Shown piece by piece: positions 18,798 to 28,228 of a DNA stretch of 32,012 nucleotides (position 1 is its first letter; each line of letters opens with the position of its first letter). Source of the DNA: Chara braunii (lineage: Eukaryota > Streptophyta > Charophyceae > Charales > Characeae); contig BFEA01000591.1 of NCBI GenBank assembly GCA_003427395.1, positions 619,251 through 651,262 of the forward strand, read 5' to 3'. Made by a program: the position numbers and the translations under genes. The notes beneath the pieces are model-generated. The model saw only the letters and a list, made by a program, of their open reading frames with translations, searched no databases and was not told the origin of the DNA.

Positions 18798-19871
18798 CTA
18801 ACTAATGGTGTGGGAATTGCCACAATCCCCTCTCCAGAGAAAGGTTGCCAGCTGATGCTTGAGGGCTTTCAGCCCGCATTTACTCATGGGCCACAAGATA
18901 GCCTTGTACCAGAGGGTGGCTAGGACGACGTTGTTAATGACTAGGGCTCGTCCGAAAATTGAAGTATGCTTATGGTTCCAACTAGCCAGTTTAGCTTGGG
19001 GCGGCCTTCCTAGCCATTCATCGTTAGTATCTGACTTACCTTTGGCCGTAATCGAGGCTCCTAACACTATGAGAGGGCAATCATGAGGAAGCCACTTAAT
19101 TCGCGGGTCCTCAGGGGGTCTTCCCCCTTGGTGGTGCATCCACCAGCCAACAGTCTTCTGTCCCCAGTTCACAGTCATGTCAGAAATCCTACAAAAGCGG
19201 CACATCAGGGCTTGGATCTCAGCCATGTTTTGTGATGTTGCCTCAACCAGGATGGTGAGGTCATCGGCAAACAAAGATGACCGACCGTTGAAGCATAAAG
19301 GGGGGTAGCACCGATCCATTAACCTGAACACACGTGGTAGTGTTTTTATGCAGGATTTTGACCCAACGTCGGAAGATCGGACCGAAGTTCATCTTATCTA
19401 AGCATTTGTCCAGGAACTCCCAATCTACATGGTCGTCGGCCTTCTCAAAGTCAATTAAAATAATGACCGTGTTTGCCTGGCATCGCCAAGTGAGACATAC
19501 CACCTCATTTACCAACAAAATATTTTCCTGAATATTCTTGTCATCCATGAATCCTGATTGGGCCGGATGAATTACATCCTCTAGGACATCCACCATACGA
19601 TTAGCCAGGGCTCTAGCAAGCATTTTATATACTACTGCGAGGAGAGTAATGGGTCTATAATTCCTAATGTTCATTTTATCTCCTTTTTGTAGAGTAACGA
19701 TAATACACCTTTCCCCACCACTTCTTCCCTCTCTCCCTCCGCCCAAACCGTTGGATAAAACTCCCACAGGTCTGAGCTTAGATCCAACCATATCACTTCC
19801 CAGAATTCCTTGGGGAATCCATCAATGCCCGGTGTCTTCTCCTCCCTCATCTGGAGAAGTGCTGCCCACAC
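18798..19871 (-). pseudogene. LINE reverse transcriptase (motif B missing)
   Basis: Three frames are needed. 19871-19671 gives EKTPGIDGFPKEFW. 19791-19261 gives NYRPITLL and KMLARALANRM, then AQSGFMDDKNI and motif A, IILIDFEKADDHVDW, with its Asp at 19450-19452. 19331-18798 gives motif C, SLFADDLTIL, with FADD at 19260-19271, then the LGASI segment. Motifs A and C are only about 62 residues apart, against 102 between the equivalent Asp residues of human L1 (D600 and D702). QRSV, which normally precedes the QG-x-PLSP motif B, runs almost directly into SLFADD. The aromatic residue five positions after the motif A Asp, the steric gate, is Asp here. The enzyme is dead. Confidence 0.88.
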
Positions 19872-19899
19872 TTCATCCTCAGACAGAGGTCGCTCCAGG

Positions 19900-20384
19900 T
19901 GGTCTCACTGTCAGGGGGAGAGGTGTTTGTCCATGGGGGATAGGAAATCCTCCACCTCGCTTACCCATGCCTCCTCACGTGGGAAAGGAATTTTGGATAT
20001 GTATAGTTGTTTAAAAAATTTTCTAGTGATAAGCGCGCAGTAGTTTGTATTAGTTGCGATGATCTCATCTCCACTGTCGGGGTCAAAAAGCGCCTCGATT
20101 ATAGTTCGTCTTGCGCGGGATGTAGCCATACTAAAAAATTGAGAATCCATTGTGGCTTCCTGAGTAAACTTAGATAATTTCCCTCGTATCCGAATACCTT
20201 GCCACCTGTGTTAAACATGATAATGGCTGAATCAAACCGAGTTTTCTGCAAGCGCCAATACTGTCACTCGTATCGGATCATATCACAAAATTGTTGGTCT
20301 TTCAGAAACAAAGTGTTAAGCTTGTAAGAGTCAGGTCCTTGATCTGGCCTCTTTTTCATTGTTAGTATTAACCCGCATGTCTCA
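19900..20384 (-). pseudogene. LINE ORF2 linker between endonuclease and RT
   Basis: Frames around 20150-19911 read SRARRTIIEALFDPDSGDEI, then NYCALITRKFFKQLYISK and EVEDFLSPMDKHLSP. This is the usual linker style before the RT KTPGIDG motif. At least one stop (near 20255) and a frameshift interrupt it. Confidence 0.6.
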
Positions 20385-21150
20385 TGGTCCAGTCCTGGAT
20401 GCGGGCTGCGCGGGAGAATAGAAGCCCATCGCAGGGCGCCTTCGAGGTCATTCGAGAGCAGGATAAGGTCGATTCAGGACTTAGATAGTCGGGCTAAGTC
20501 GTTGTCTCTCACACATGTGAAGGTTCGGTCCTCGGGGTGTAGGCGACAAAAGGTGTCGAAGAGTGCGAGAGATTCACAGAGGTCTGCGATCATTTGTTCG
20601 TCCTCGACGGCGGCGACGGTGGGGAGCCCTTAGGGATTCCATCTATCTCATCCCCTATCGGGGGTTCTCCTGCAATGACCAACGGGATCCCATTGGGCAC
20701 TTGTGCACCTTGCCCAAAAAAATTATCCTCTCGCTCGCTGTGTTAGGGGCATAGATGCATAGGATGCAAAGGAGTTTCAGCTCCAGCATCCCCAGTACTG
20801 ATACCCACCGCCCTTCTTCCTCATCTACCACCCAATGGACCATCTGGAATCTAGAATCAGGAGGGATCCAAATCGCTACTCCTGCCAACCCGGGGTTGGG
20901 AGCGTGGGCACGTATAGTCGAGTGAGGCCAAACTTTCTTGTGGGCCCGATTGTGTTCCGGATGGTCTTGTAGATGGGTTTCCTGGACGCAGATCACATTC
21001 GGCCACTGCCTCCCTCCAATGCCTCTGAGTTTATCCCATAAGGCCTGACACTTCTCCGGGGTACATGTCGCCAGGCCATTCACATTTATAGAGCGGAGAT
21101 CGAGGTCTGTCGTCTTGACACATTGTTGCTAGGCCGGGTTCCTACAGTAT
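20385..21150 (-). pseudogene. LINE AP-type endonuclease
   Basis: The frame 21083-20655 opens with NVNGLATC and contains WPNVICVQETHLQDH; the catalytic Glu of QETH is near 20981. LCILCIYAPN follows. Near 20650 a second frame reads VPNGIPLVIAGEPPIGDEID, where functional enzymes have GDFN in place of GEPP. Near 20400 a third reads SPHPGLDHETC, the remnant of the SDH motif. The family nicks target DNA to prime reverse transcription. Frameshifts and the lost GDFN residues make this copy inactive. Confidence 0.85.
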
Positions 21151-21183
21151 AGAGTTTCCAAGTCGGCCATAGACAACACTTAC

Positions 21184-22722
21184 TCAGAGGGGGTGCCATT
21201 GTTTGACATCCCATCTGTCAAGGTTCAGGACCTTCTTCCGTAGGATCGTACTCAGACACTGATACACATCATCGTCGGACCAGCAGGGACTGGCTTTTAC
21301 TTTTGCACATTGCAGATCAAGAAGTGTGATGTGGTTGAACAATTTCAGGTCAGCGGTTTTGTTAGGTTCAAATAGTAAATACAGGTCGTTTGACGCCATC
21401 TGTTGATCACAATTTTCAAACCTCATTCCTGCCCCAGCCCCGGGTGCGTAGTGTTTAGGGATGAAGGCTGACATCAGGTTTGTGAAGGCCATATCCCTTT
21501 CTCTTATATTTTTGAAGTGCGCCGGAAAGTCCCACCCATGCAAAGTCACCCCCCCGTGATCCCCCCCACCAGGGATAGACCGATCTCCCATTTCCCCTCC
21601 ATTTTTCTTAATGGGATCACCAACACCCCATCTGCTTTGCCCAGGGGTAACTCAAAAAGACCACGCTCTATAAGCTGTCGTAGCTTTAATCGCTTAGAGG
21701 TCATCCCCTCCTCTACTGCATCTCCTCCGGGAGGGGGATGATGCTCATGCCCTGGCCAGGTGCTTCCGCGTGCGGGGGGTCCGGAGCGGGAGGAGGGCGA
21801 AAACGGCCCTTGACAATGGTCAAGATACGTTGAAAGACCTCCGCCCATGAAAGGTGGCCAAGAGGACCGTTCGTAAGTGTCGCTCTAAGAGTCGGGCTAT
21901 TGTTTAAAAGCGTGACCAATTCCATATAGGAGGAATCCTAGTACTCCTCACTTCCAGCTGCCCGCTCTTGTGGGGTTACGGCCCGTAAGTGTTTAATTAT
22001 ATAATTTGTGATTAACTGGATTTTCTGGTCCAGGCCCATCTCATGAGGGGGCGCGTCGGGGTCGGTTCGACAGTCTTCCATGTCCACCTCCGGGGGAGGA
22101 AGGGATGTATCAACATCCATGGGTTGGGCCCTAAAGACGTCAGAGAAGAAGTCTGGTGCCAGGGGATTGTGAACTTGACCAGCTTGCGGCTCTTGCGGCT
22201 CCTGTGCATTTGGCTCTTGCTGGTCTTGTCGTGCTTGATCCACCTTGCGGGGTAACTGCATATGCTGATGTTTTGCCCTTGCTTGCTGTTTTAGCCGCGC
22301 TTGGTGTGCCTGCTCTGATTGTTGGCCCTGGGTCAGCGGCTCAGAGCATTCAGATTGCTTTCGGGCAGCCAACCCACTCTCTTGCACACTTGGTTGCGTT
22401 CCAATTGCGTCTGTTGAGCCTGGGCCTGAGGCGTCGGTTGTGTCAACTCCAACAAGGGTTCCATCTGTATTACCTCCCCTTTCCCTGGCCCAGTTTCCTT
22501 GCCTCCCATTACCTCCTTTGTACCCATGTTGTTCGCGGGTTCTGTCCTAATTTCTAGATCCATCAATGCTTTCTGATTGCTCGCCCCCTCCTGGTCGGCA
22601 GCCTGTCCTGGCGCCAGACCTTTCCCCAGAAGGGCAAAATTGTTGTTTTCATCCTCCCCTTGCGCCCTGGGTTTTACTGTTTGTTGATCTTTCTTCCCTT
22701 GCCGCTTCGGCCTAACCTCCAT
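21184..22722 (-). pseudogene. LINE-internal region of unknown function (Q-rich plus helical domain)
   Basis: The first part (22722-22333) opens with MEVRPKRQGKKDQQ and NNNFALLG, resembling the end of plant LINE ORF1 proteins. A Gln/Glu/Pro-rich stretch follows in frame 22387-21938, then a predicted helical part (LDQKIQLITNYIIKHL). After an in-frame TAG at 21938-21940 it continues as MELVTLLNNSPTLRATL and SWAEVFQRILTIVKGRF to 21713. Two further frames (21848-21546, 21591-21184) carry KRLKLRQLIERGLFELPLGK, KWEIGLSLVGGI, GWDFPAHFKNIRERDMAF and DLYLLFEPNK. At least three frameshifts occur, one at G/C homopolymers around 21547-21570. I do not recognise this domain. Confidence 0.65.
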
Positions 22723-22955
22723 CCATGAATCCTTGCTTATAGTCGTTGCGGGGGCCGGACTCGGCTTATGGGATTCCAGGGTCCTCGGGGGAGTTCAGGC
22801 CTCTGGGGGTTTCGTGTCGAGTCGTGGCTTGCCCATCCCCTCCCATGACCATCCTACATCCCCTCCCATGACCATCCCACCACCTCCTTCTGCCCCCCCT
22901 CTTGTCTGGTTTCATCGATGTAGACCCACCCTTCATGGCTCGCATCAACTGTACG

Positions 22956-24125
22956 TCAGTGCGAGTCCGTGAAGGGGTCCTTTTGTAAGCATCTGGTAGG
23001 TTTGGCTGTGCGAGAGGGGTGACGGGCATAGGTCGTGTCTGTGTATAAGTGTCCATAAGCCTGGCATTTAAAACACCACGACCGGTGTTTATCGGCCGTG
23101 TGAATTCGGTGTACCTTCCCGCCTATGCAGTACGGGATTATATCGTGTATTGTGAAAATTTGACCTTCAGGCAGGTTTATGGCTAACATGAGATAATCAT
23201 CTCATCTTGCCACGTGCAGCGAGAGTGGGTCAATAAAGTTGACCACATCGTATTTCTCCGCAAACGATGCCTGGGCCTCAACGGGAATGTGTTGAAATTC
23301 GACCCATAAATTCTCCCTCATCAACTGCTCTCTCCGCTGCTCCGGGCGTTGCTGCTTTGGGGGAGACCAAGGGAAAATTCGTACTTCCGAGCCCCCGCAA
23401 CGGAGCGATCTCCAACCATCCATTATTTTCTTATCAGAGTCAAACATGCACATGACCGTGATAACGGAGGATGAGATTGGTTGAATGAGGAAAAATTCTT
23501 ATGCACTCTCGGGAGACCCCTTGAAAGCCCCCAAACGCTCTCTAATCCAAGTGATCTTATCGCTTGTTGACTTAAACGCCGCATCGTGAAATGCCCAGTT
23601 ACTCGCGAAGCGTGAAAAAAGTTTGTCACGCTTTCTCACAGCTTCCCCAGGGAGCGCTTTAACAATGGTGGATCTGCCCCCTTGGTGCAGAATTCTATTC
23701 TCCGAGGTAGAGAGGAGGCGAGACAAGAAGAAGGCTCCGACGGATGTTAGATTATCCAACGGGATTTTTCAATCCTCCTTTGCTTCCCCCCCTTCTCCCT
23801 CCTTACTTCTCGCAATGGAAATTGTTTCCCCTACGAACGGCCTCTTTACCCTATCCACCCATGATCTCACTTTTGACTCGGAGGCTCACTGACCGTCCAA
23901 CGAGTCCAGTTGTCCCCTTGATCCTGCACTTGTCTTTGGCTTACCGTCCTGGTGTATCCTTCCTGTTTCCCCCTGTGACACTTGCGACTGGGAACCTTTC
24001 GTGTGCATGGAGGTTTCAGTAAGCCGCCCCTGGGCAAGATGTCTGGCTATCCCCTTGTACATAATCATGGAGTCCATTCTTCGATGAACCCTTTGCAGTT
24101 TTCTTTTGCCTTTCGTGGAGGTCAT
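22956..24125 (-). pseudogene. LINE ORF1 (gag-like, DUF4283-type) with four in-frame stops
   Basis: One frame runs 390 codons from the ATG at 24123-24125 to 22956 without a frameshift. It is cut by TGA at 23886-23888, TGA at 23769-23771, TAA at 23499-23501 and TGA at 23202-23204. Recognisable parts are SWVDRVKRPF near the start of the second segment, GGRSTIVKALPGEAVRKR, a DUF4283-like core (VMCMFDSDKKIMDGW, then SEVRIFPWSPP and LWVEFQHIPVEAQASFAEKY) and a zinc knuckle remnant CFKCQAYGH at about 23049-23075 whose last Cys is missing. ORF1 proteins coat the LINE RNA. Each stop could come from a single C-to-T change (CGA to TGA, CAA to TAA). Confidence 0.78.
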
Positions 24126-24231
24126 TATGGGAGCTCATGTCCCACTCTCCTACCCCCTTCCTTCTCCCCATACCCTCCCTTCTCACACTCCTGAAACACG
24201 CCGGGTTACTTTGTTCCCACCCCTTCCACTC

Positions 24232-24572
24232 AACTTTCTTCCTTCCTCCAATCCTTCCACCACAACCTTCTCTCCCCTCTAAATGATACCCCCTCCTCTC
24301 TTACTCTCCCACTCCCTTCCCCCTCTCCACGACTCCCTTTGCCTCCCTCCCTCCCCCTAGTGGTAGGGTCTCTCCCCCTCTTCTGTGGCGGACAACAGTA
24401 CTATGTGTCTATCAGCGGTGCTTCCTCTTAGACTTCCTTCCTTCCCCCAATCCTTCCCCCAATCCTTCCTTCTCTCCCTTCTGAATGATACCCCCTCCTC
24501 TCTTACTCTCCCCAGCTCTCCCTCCCTCTCACCACCTCCCGCTCCCTTCCTCCTCTCCATGACTCCCTTTGC
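24232..24572. repeat. Duplicated pyrimidine-rich block, offset about 200-230 bp
   Basis: A block containing AATGATACCCCCTCC, TCTTACTCTCCC and GACTCCCTTTGC occurs at about 24232-24350 and 24428-24572. A third, partial echo of its end (CATGACTCTCTTTC) lies near 24659. On the minus strand this is purine-rich DNA just upstream of the LINE ORF1 start. Confidence 0.75.
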
Positions 24573-25102
24573 AGCGGTGTCAGTTCTATCATACTCCCCC
24601 GTGTCTCTTCCACCTTCCTCTCCCTTCCTCTCCCTTCCTCTCCCCCGCCTTATCCTTCCCCATGACTCTCTTTCTCTCCCTCCCGCATCTCAATGGCGAT
24701 CTCCCACCACACCTTGCGCCAAAAAAAGCAGCGCTAAAGCTGTAGTGGTGGCACCTACTTGTCCACCACAACCGGTAATTAGGTGCGTCTCTCAACAGGA
24801 AAACCTGCCGAGGTTGGGTCACAGGCAGGATTGCAGCGTTCCCCTCCCCCTTCCTCCCTCCCACTCACTCCCCTCCCCACTCTCGCTCCCCCACTCCACA
24901 CCCTCCACACCTTCTCTCTCCCCTTTGCACCGTGTCTGACTCACCGTTTTCTCTTACACATTGATCCCTCCCTCCCTCCCTCTCTCCCCACACCCACTCT
25001 CTCTCTATTTATCTCACACCTCCCTTCTCTCCCTCCGTCCTCTCTCGAAGAGAAGGCACCTCCCCCGCTCTATCCTTCCCCCCACCTCCCCTTCTCTCTC
25101 TC

Positions 25103-25553
25103 CTACTCCTCAGCGTCACCTCACAGTGTGTCAACGAGCAAACGCCACCCGAGATTTTGAATGATTCCAGCAGCTGATAAAAAAATCCAGCAAATTCCAC
25201 TCCAGATTTTCAGAGCAGCAGTCCTATCTAGATCGCAGACAAACTACGAAAATTCTTTCCCCTTATTGAGGTTCCGCACCCACCTACCTTCTCCCTCTTT
25301 CTCTCTCCCACACCCCCCCACCCTCACGCACACAAACCCTTCTCTCTCTACTCCTCAGCGTCACCTCACAGTGTGTTAACAAGCAAACACCACCCGAGAT
25401 TTTGAATGATTCCAGCAGCTGATAAAAAAACCAGCAAATTCCACTCCAGATTTTTGGGGCAGCAGTCCTATCTAGATTCACGGACAAATATTAAGGTTCC
25501 ACACAAACCTACCTTCTCCCTCTTTCTCTCTCCCATACCCCCCACCCGCACAC
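25103..25553. repeat. Tandem duplication, unit about 245 bp
   Basis: Bases 25103-25320 are repeated at 25348-25553 with few changes, including CTACTCCTCAGCGTCACC, GAGATTTTGAATGATTCC, AGCAGTCCTATCTAGAT and a shared ACCTACCTTCTCCCTC end. The unit is pyrimidine-rich on the plus strand. It could be the repeated 5' leader of the minus-strand LINE or an unrelated local duplication. Confidence 0.9.
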
Positions 25554-26449
25554 AAGGTTCACATGCATATACACCCCTGTCGGCTGATTCCTCTTCAGTC
25601 TCGCCCCTTCTCCTCTCTCCTGGTTTTACTTTTCCCCTTCCACTCTCCAGTTCCCTTCCCCACACCCTTTCCTCAATCAGGACTGAAGATATTCGATATA
25701 TCTACTTTATTAAAGACGCACGCGCATCTAAGCCCCACCCCCTGTCCCAATTCCCGGCCCCGTTCCTTACTCCACGAAGAGAACCCTACGCCCCCTAACT
25801 CGTTCCCAAACGCTCTCCAGCACTACAAACTCATGTGAAACAATCGTTCCAATAAACCATGCCGAAGACTTAAACGTACTTACCTCGAGAAAGGACCTGT
25901 GCATCGACGATTTGCCACGAACAAGATCTCTGCTCAACTGTAGAATGGCCGCCGGTTAAGTCTCCATGCCCGATCACCTCCACCGAGTCGAAGAACGACT
26001 TTGGGGCCCCTAGGAATAGGCAGGATGACGAACCAGCCGCTTTACCAGATCCAACTTCCTCACCGAACGCGATTCTCCAGTCTTTGTGGCGATACAGGTC
26101 GCTCCACGAACCTTCGAGCAATCAACCACTTCAACTTTTGGCCCCTACCCTCGAGAACCCCCATAGGCTATGGCCGCCCGCTATCCATCACCGTCCCTGA
26201 TGAGCAACACTCTGCTTACTCACCAACCCTCCACTGCCCCACCACACTTCAGATGTCCTTCAATCTACCCTCGCCCCGCCATGCCCAAACCTTCGCCGCC
26301 CAACGAGAGCAGGACAGTGCCTCGTCAACGCTGACTCGCTGTGTCGTCGACGCTAGTCGCGTTCCGCCTTGCCGAACTGCCAAAAGTTGCCTATTCTGAA
26401 CATCCGGTGGGACTCCAACGTACTTACCCCTTCTTCCTTAACCCTACCT
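25554..26449. other. No gene recognised
   Basis: Two open frames overlap at 25870-26121 (minus) and 26001-26399 (plus). Neither has an ATG at its start or a known domain. The minus-strand frame ends at a consensus-like splice donor CGAG|GTAAGT (25875-25884) and could be an exon, but no partner exon was found. A second GGTAAGTACG on the minus strand lies at about 26419-26429. Confidence 0.4.
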
Positions 26450-26540
26450 GGCCAGAAAGGTGGGTTGTATACATTGCCCAAACTGCAATTTGAAACTGTA
26501 TCTTGGCCCATAGTGCAGTTATAACTTATTTTTGTGACTC
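26450..26540 (+). repeat. Repeat unit F, single copy
   Basis: Contains GTGGGTTGTATACATTGCCC, AACTGTATCTTGGCCCA, TTATAACTT and TTTTTGTGACTC. The same unit occurs twice head to head at 31290-31435. Confidence 0.85.
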
Positions 26541-26594
26541 CCCCGTAGTTTCCTTTTTTTTTTAAGTTTGCGCCGATCTATTTATGGTGAGCGG

Positions 26595-26718
26595 CACGTG
26601 TTGAGAACCAGGCTCAGCGTCCCTTATGAAAAAGGGTCGAAAAGTGTAGGAAATGTATACGAAAAAAATACACTTGTGGCTGAGAAGCCACCAGTGCTGG
26701 AAACCAGGTCCAGTGCCC
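26595..26718 (-). repeat. Family E motif, two inverted copies
   Basis: Reverse-complemented copies of the 29-bp motif lie at 26595-26623 and 26692-26718. The first one, together with repeat unit F upstream, is the mirror image of the arrangement at 31133-31350. Confidence 0.7.
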
Positions 26719-26937
26719 CCTGCCGTGATCCAAATGATTCTATCTCCAGGAGTCTGCCGCCTCATCCTTCCTACCAGATGTCGGATCTTGCTCAGACAAA
26801 CAGGCCTCTCCTGTTCCTTTCAACAACCCCGACATGCCCAGGTTACATGACAGTGCTACCTCGCGCCGGCTCCGGCCAGTCAGTCATCTTGACCAAATCC
26901 TAGCTTCGTCGCTTTTGAGATCCACCAGGCATAGTCG

Positions 26938-27550
26938 GCGCCGGTGTTTGGACCCTGTAACCTGTTTTGGGGTTTTGCCGCTAAAGGAATTGTCGAGAGA
27001 GGAAGGCACTTCCTGTCCGTCAGAACTAGGTTGGTCGGTACTTGGGAGGGTTGTGGTGCCCTGTTACCCTAGCAGAGGGGGGTACGAGACCAGGTGAGTT
27101 CTGGTACGAGGACTGAAAGCCCGGACCGACGGTCCGCTTGCTGAGAGGGGGATGGATTTTAGGATAGTTGGTATTAATTTCTAGCTTCGACCCCCTTTTT
27201 CTGAATTCTATCCTGGTTGGCCGTTAGGGAGATTTGAGAATGTTTAGGATTCTGGGGCCTCTCTCAACCTTTTCCTAGGCTACTTTGAAGTTGTTATACT
27301 CAGCGATCTGCGGCTGTTTGATGCCAGAACGACGCTGGCCGGTGCTGGGGTGTTACCCTGTAACCTGTTGACACAGGAGCGTGAGGCCTGGTAGAGAGAT
27401 CTGGGGATGCTTTGGGGTGGGCATCTCACGGAACAACCAAGGTTTGCTGCTGGGAGGACGCTGGCCGGAGCTGGGGCGAGTTGTGTTGCCCTGTAACCCA
27501 GCAGGAGGGGCTGTGAGGCCTGGAAGAGCTCGGCAGGGAGTAAGACAACT
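26938..27550. repeat. Degenerate tandem repeat B, unit about 105-130 bp
   Basis: Two good units start at 27331 and 27457 (GACGCTGGCCGG-x-GCTGGGG, then CCCTGTAACC, then GTGAGGCCTGG with an AGAG end). More degenerate ones lie at about 26938 and 27040. CCCTGTAACC-like words occur at 26954, 27059, 27356 and 27489. Confidence 0.75.
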
Positions 27551-27633
27551 TTGAGGAACTCTGGAAGGGCTGGTTAGGGAGCTCGAGATTTTTTGGCGCT
27601 TCTTTTACGACCCCGGCGGTCTATTCTAAAAAG

Positions 27634-28122
27634 AAACGAGGAGAGTGGGAGAAGGAGATGGTGGGATATCATGCGTCCTACTAGTGAGGGGGCTAGCTGG
27701 TAGGATTGGAATATGGTATAGCAGCAGTAGAGATGGTGGCTCTACTGCAGTAAGTCTTGCCGGAGTGAGGAACAGAAGATTGATGGGGGGGGGGGTTCTG
27801 AGTTGGATTTGAATCCTGCGTATTCTTGAAGCCTGTTGTAGTCATTTTCTAAGTAGCTCCAACTTTTTGAGCCAAAAAAGAACGAGGCCAGTGGGGAGAT
27901 GGTGGGATATCACGCGTCCTACTAGTGAGGGGGCTAGCTGGTAGGATGGGAATAGGGTATAGCAGCAGCGGAGATGGTGGCTCTGCTGCAGTAAGTCTTG
28001 CCGGAGTGAGGCAAAGTGGATGGATGGGGGGGGGTTCTGAGTGGTCTTCTGAATTTCAGTTCATATTCTGAAGTTTGTCGTGGTCATTTTCTAAGTAGCT
28101 CCAATTTTTTCTGAGCCAAAAG
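27634..28122. repeat. Tandem duplication C, two units of about 245 bp
   Basis: Unit 1 is 27634-27880 and unit 2 is 27881-28122. Both contain GGTGGGATATCA, GCGTCCTACTAGTGAGGG, CTGCAGTAAGTCTTGCCGG, a G8-G12 run and TTTTCTAAGTAGCTCCAA. They differ by scattered substitutions and a more variable last third. Confidence 0.92.
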
Positions 28123-28176
28123 CCGGGTAATGGCCCCGGCATCTTAATTTTCAAAATTTTATGTAAATTTCCATAT

Positions 28177-28228
28177 GGGACGCTGGGCACGGTTCCCAGC
28201 ACGTGTTACTAAAAAAAAAAAAAAAAAA
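28177..28228 (+). repeat. Family E motif followed by an A18 tract
   Basis: GGGACGCTGGGCACGG, then TTCCCAGCACGTG (28177-28205) is the family E motif; its GCTGGG and CCCAGC arms form a hairpin. GTTACT and a run of 18 A at 28211-28228 follow. Confidence 0.7.

Larger units (their letters stand above)
17121..24125 (-). mobile_element. Decayed plant-type LINE retrotransposon, about 7 kb
   Basis: Read on the minus strand, the parts come in canonical order: ORF1 with a DUF4283-like region and a zinc-knuckle remnant (24125-22956), an unknown Q-rich and helical region (22722-21184), AP-type endonuclease (about 21150-20385), reverse transcriptase (about 19871-18798), a connecting region (18746-17954), the zf-RVT finger (17680-17470) and a C-terminal tail ending at 17124. 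Such elements copy themselves by target-primed reverse transcription. Every part carries stops or frameshifts, catalytic motifs are lost and part of the polymerase is deleted, so this copy cannot be active. The 3' end lies against the GA/CT microsatellite at 17120. The 5' end is uncertain and may extend into the purine-rich region up to about 25.5 kb. Confidence 0.88.

Noticed and set aside
25870-26121. Minus-strand exon ending at a GTAAGT splice donor
   Set aside because: The donor looks good, but the frame begins at TTG directly after a stop, no acceptor or partner exon was found, and the protein is not recognised.
27080-27130. Large-subunit rRNA fragment (GTACGAGAC and GTACGAGGAC words)
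   Set aside because: Flanking bases do not match the conserved sarcin-ricin region, and the sequence belongs to a local tandem repeat.
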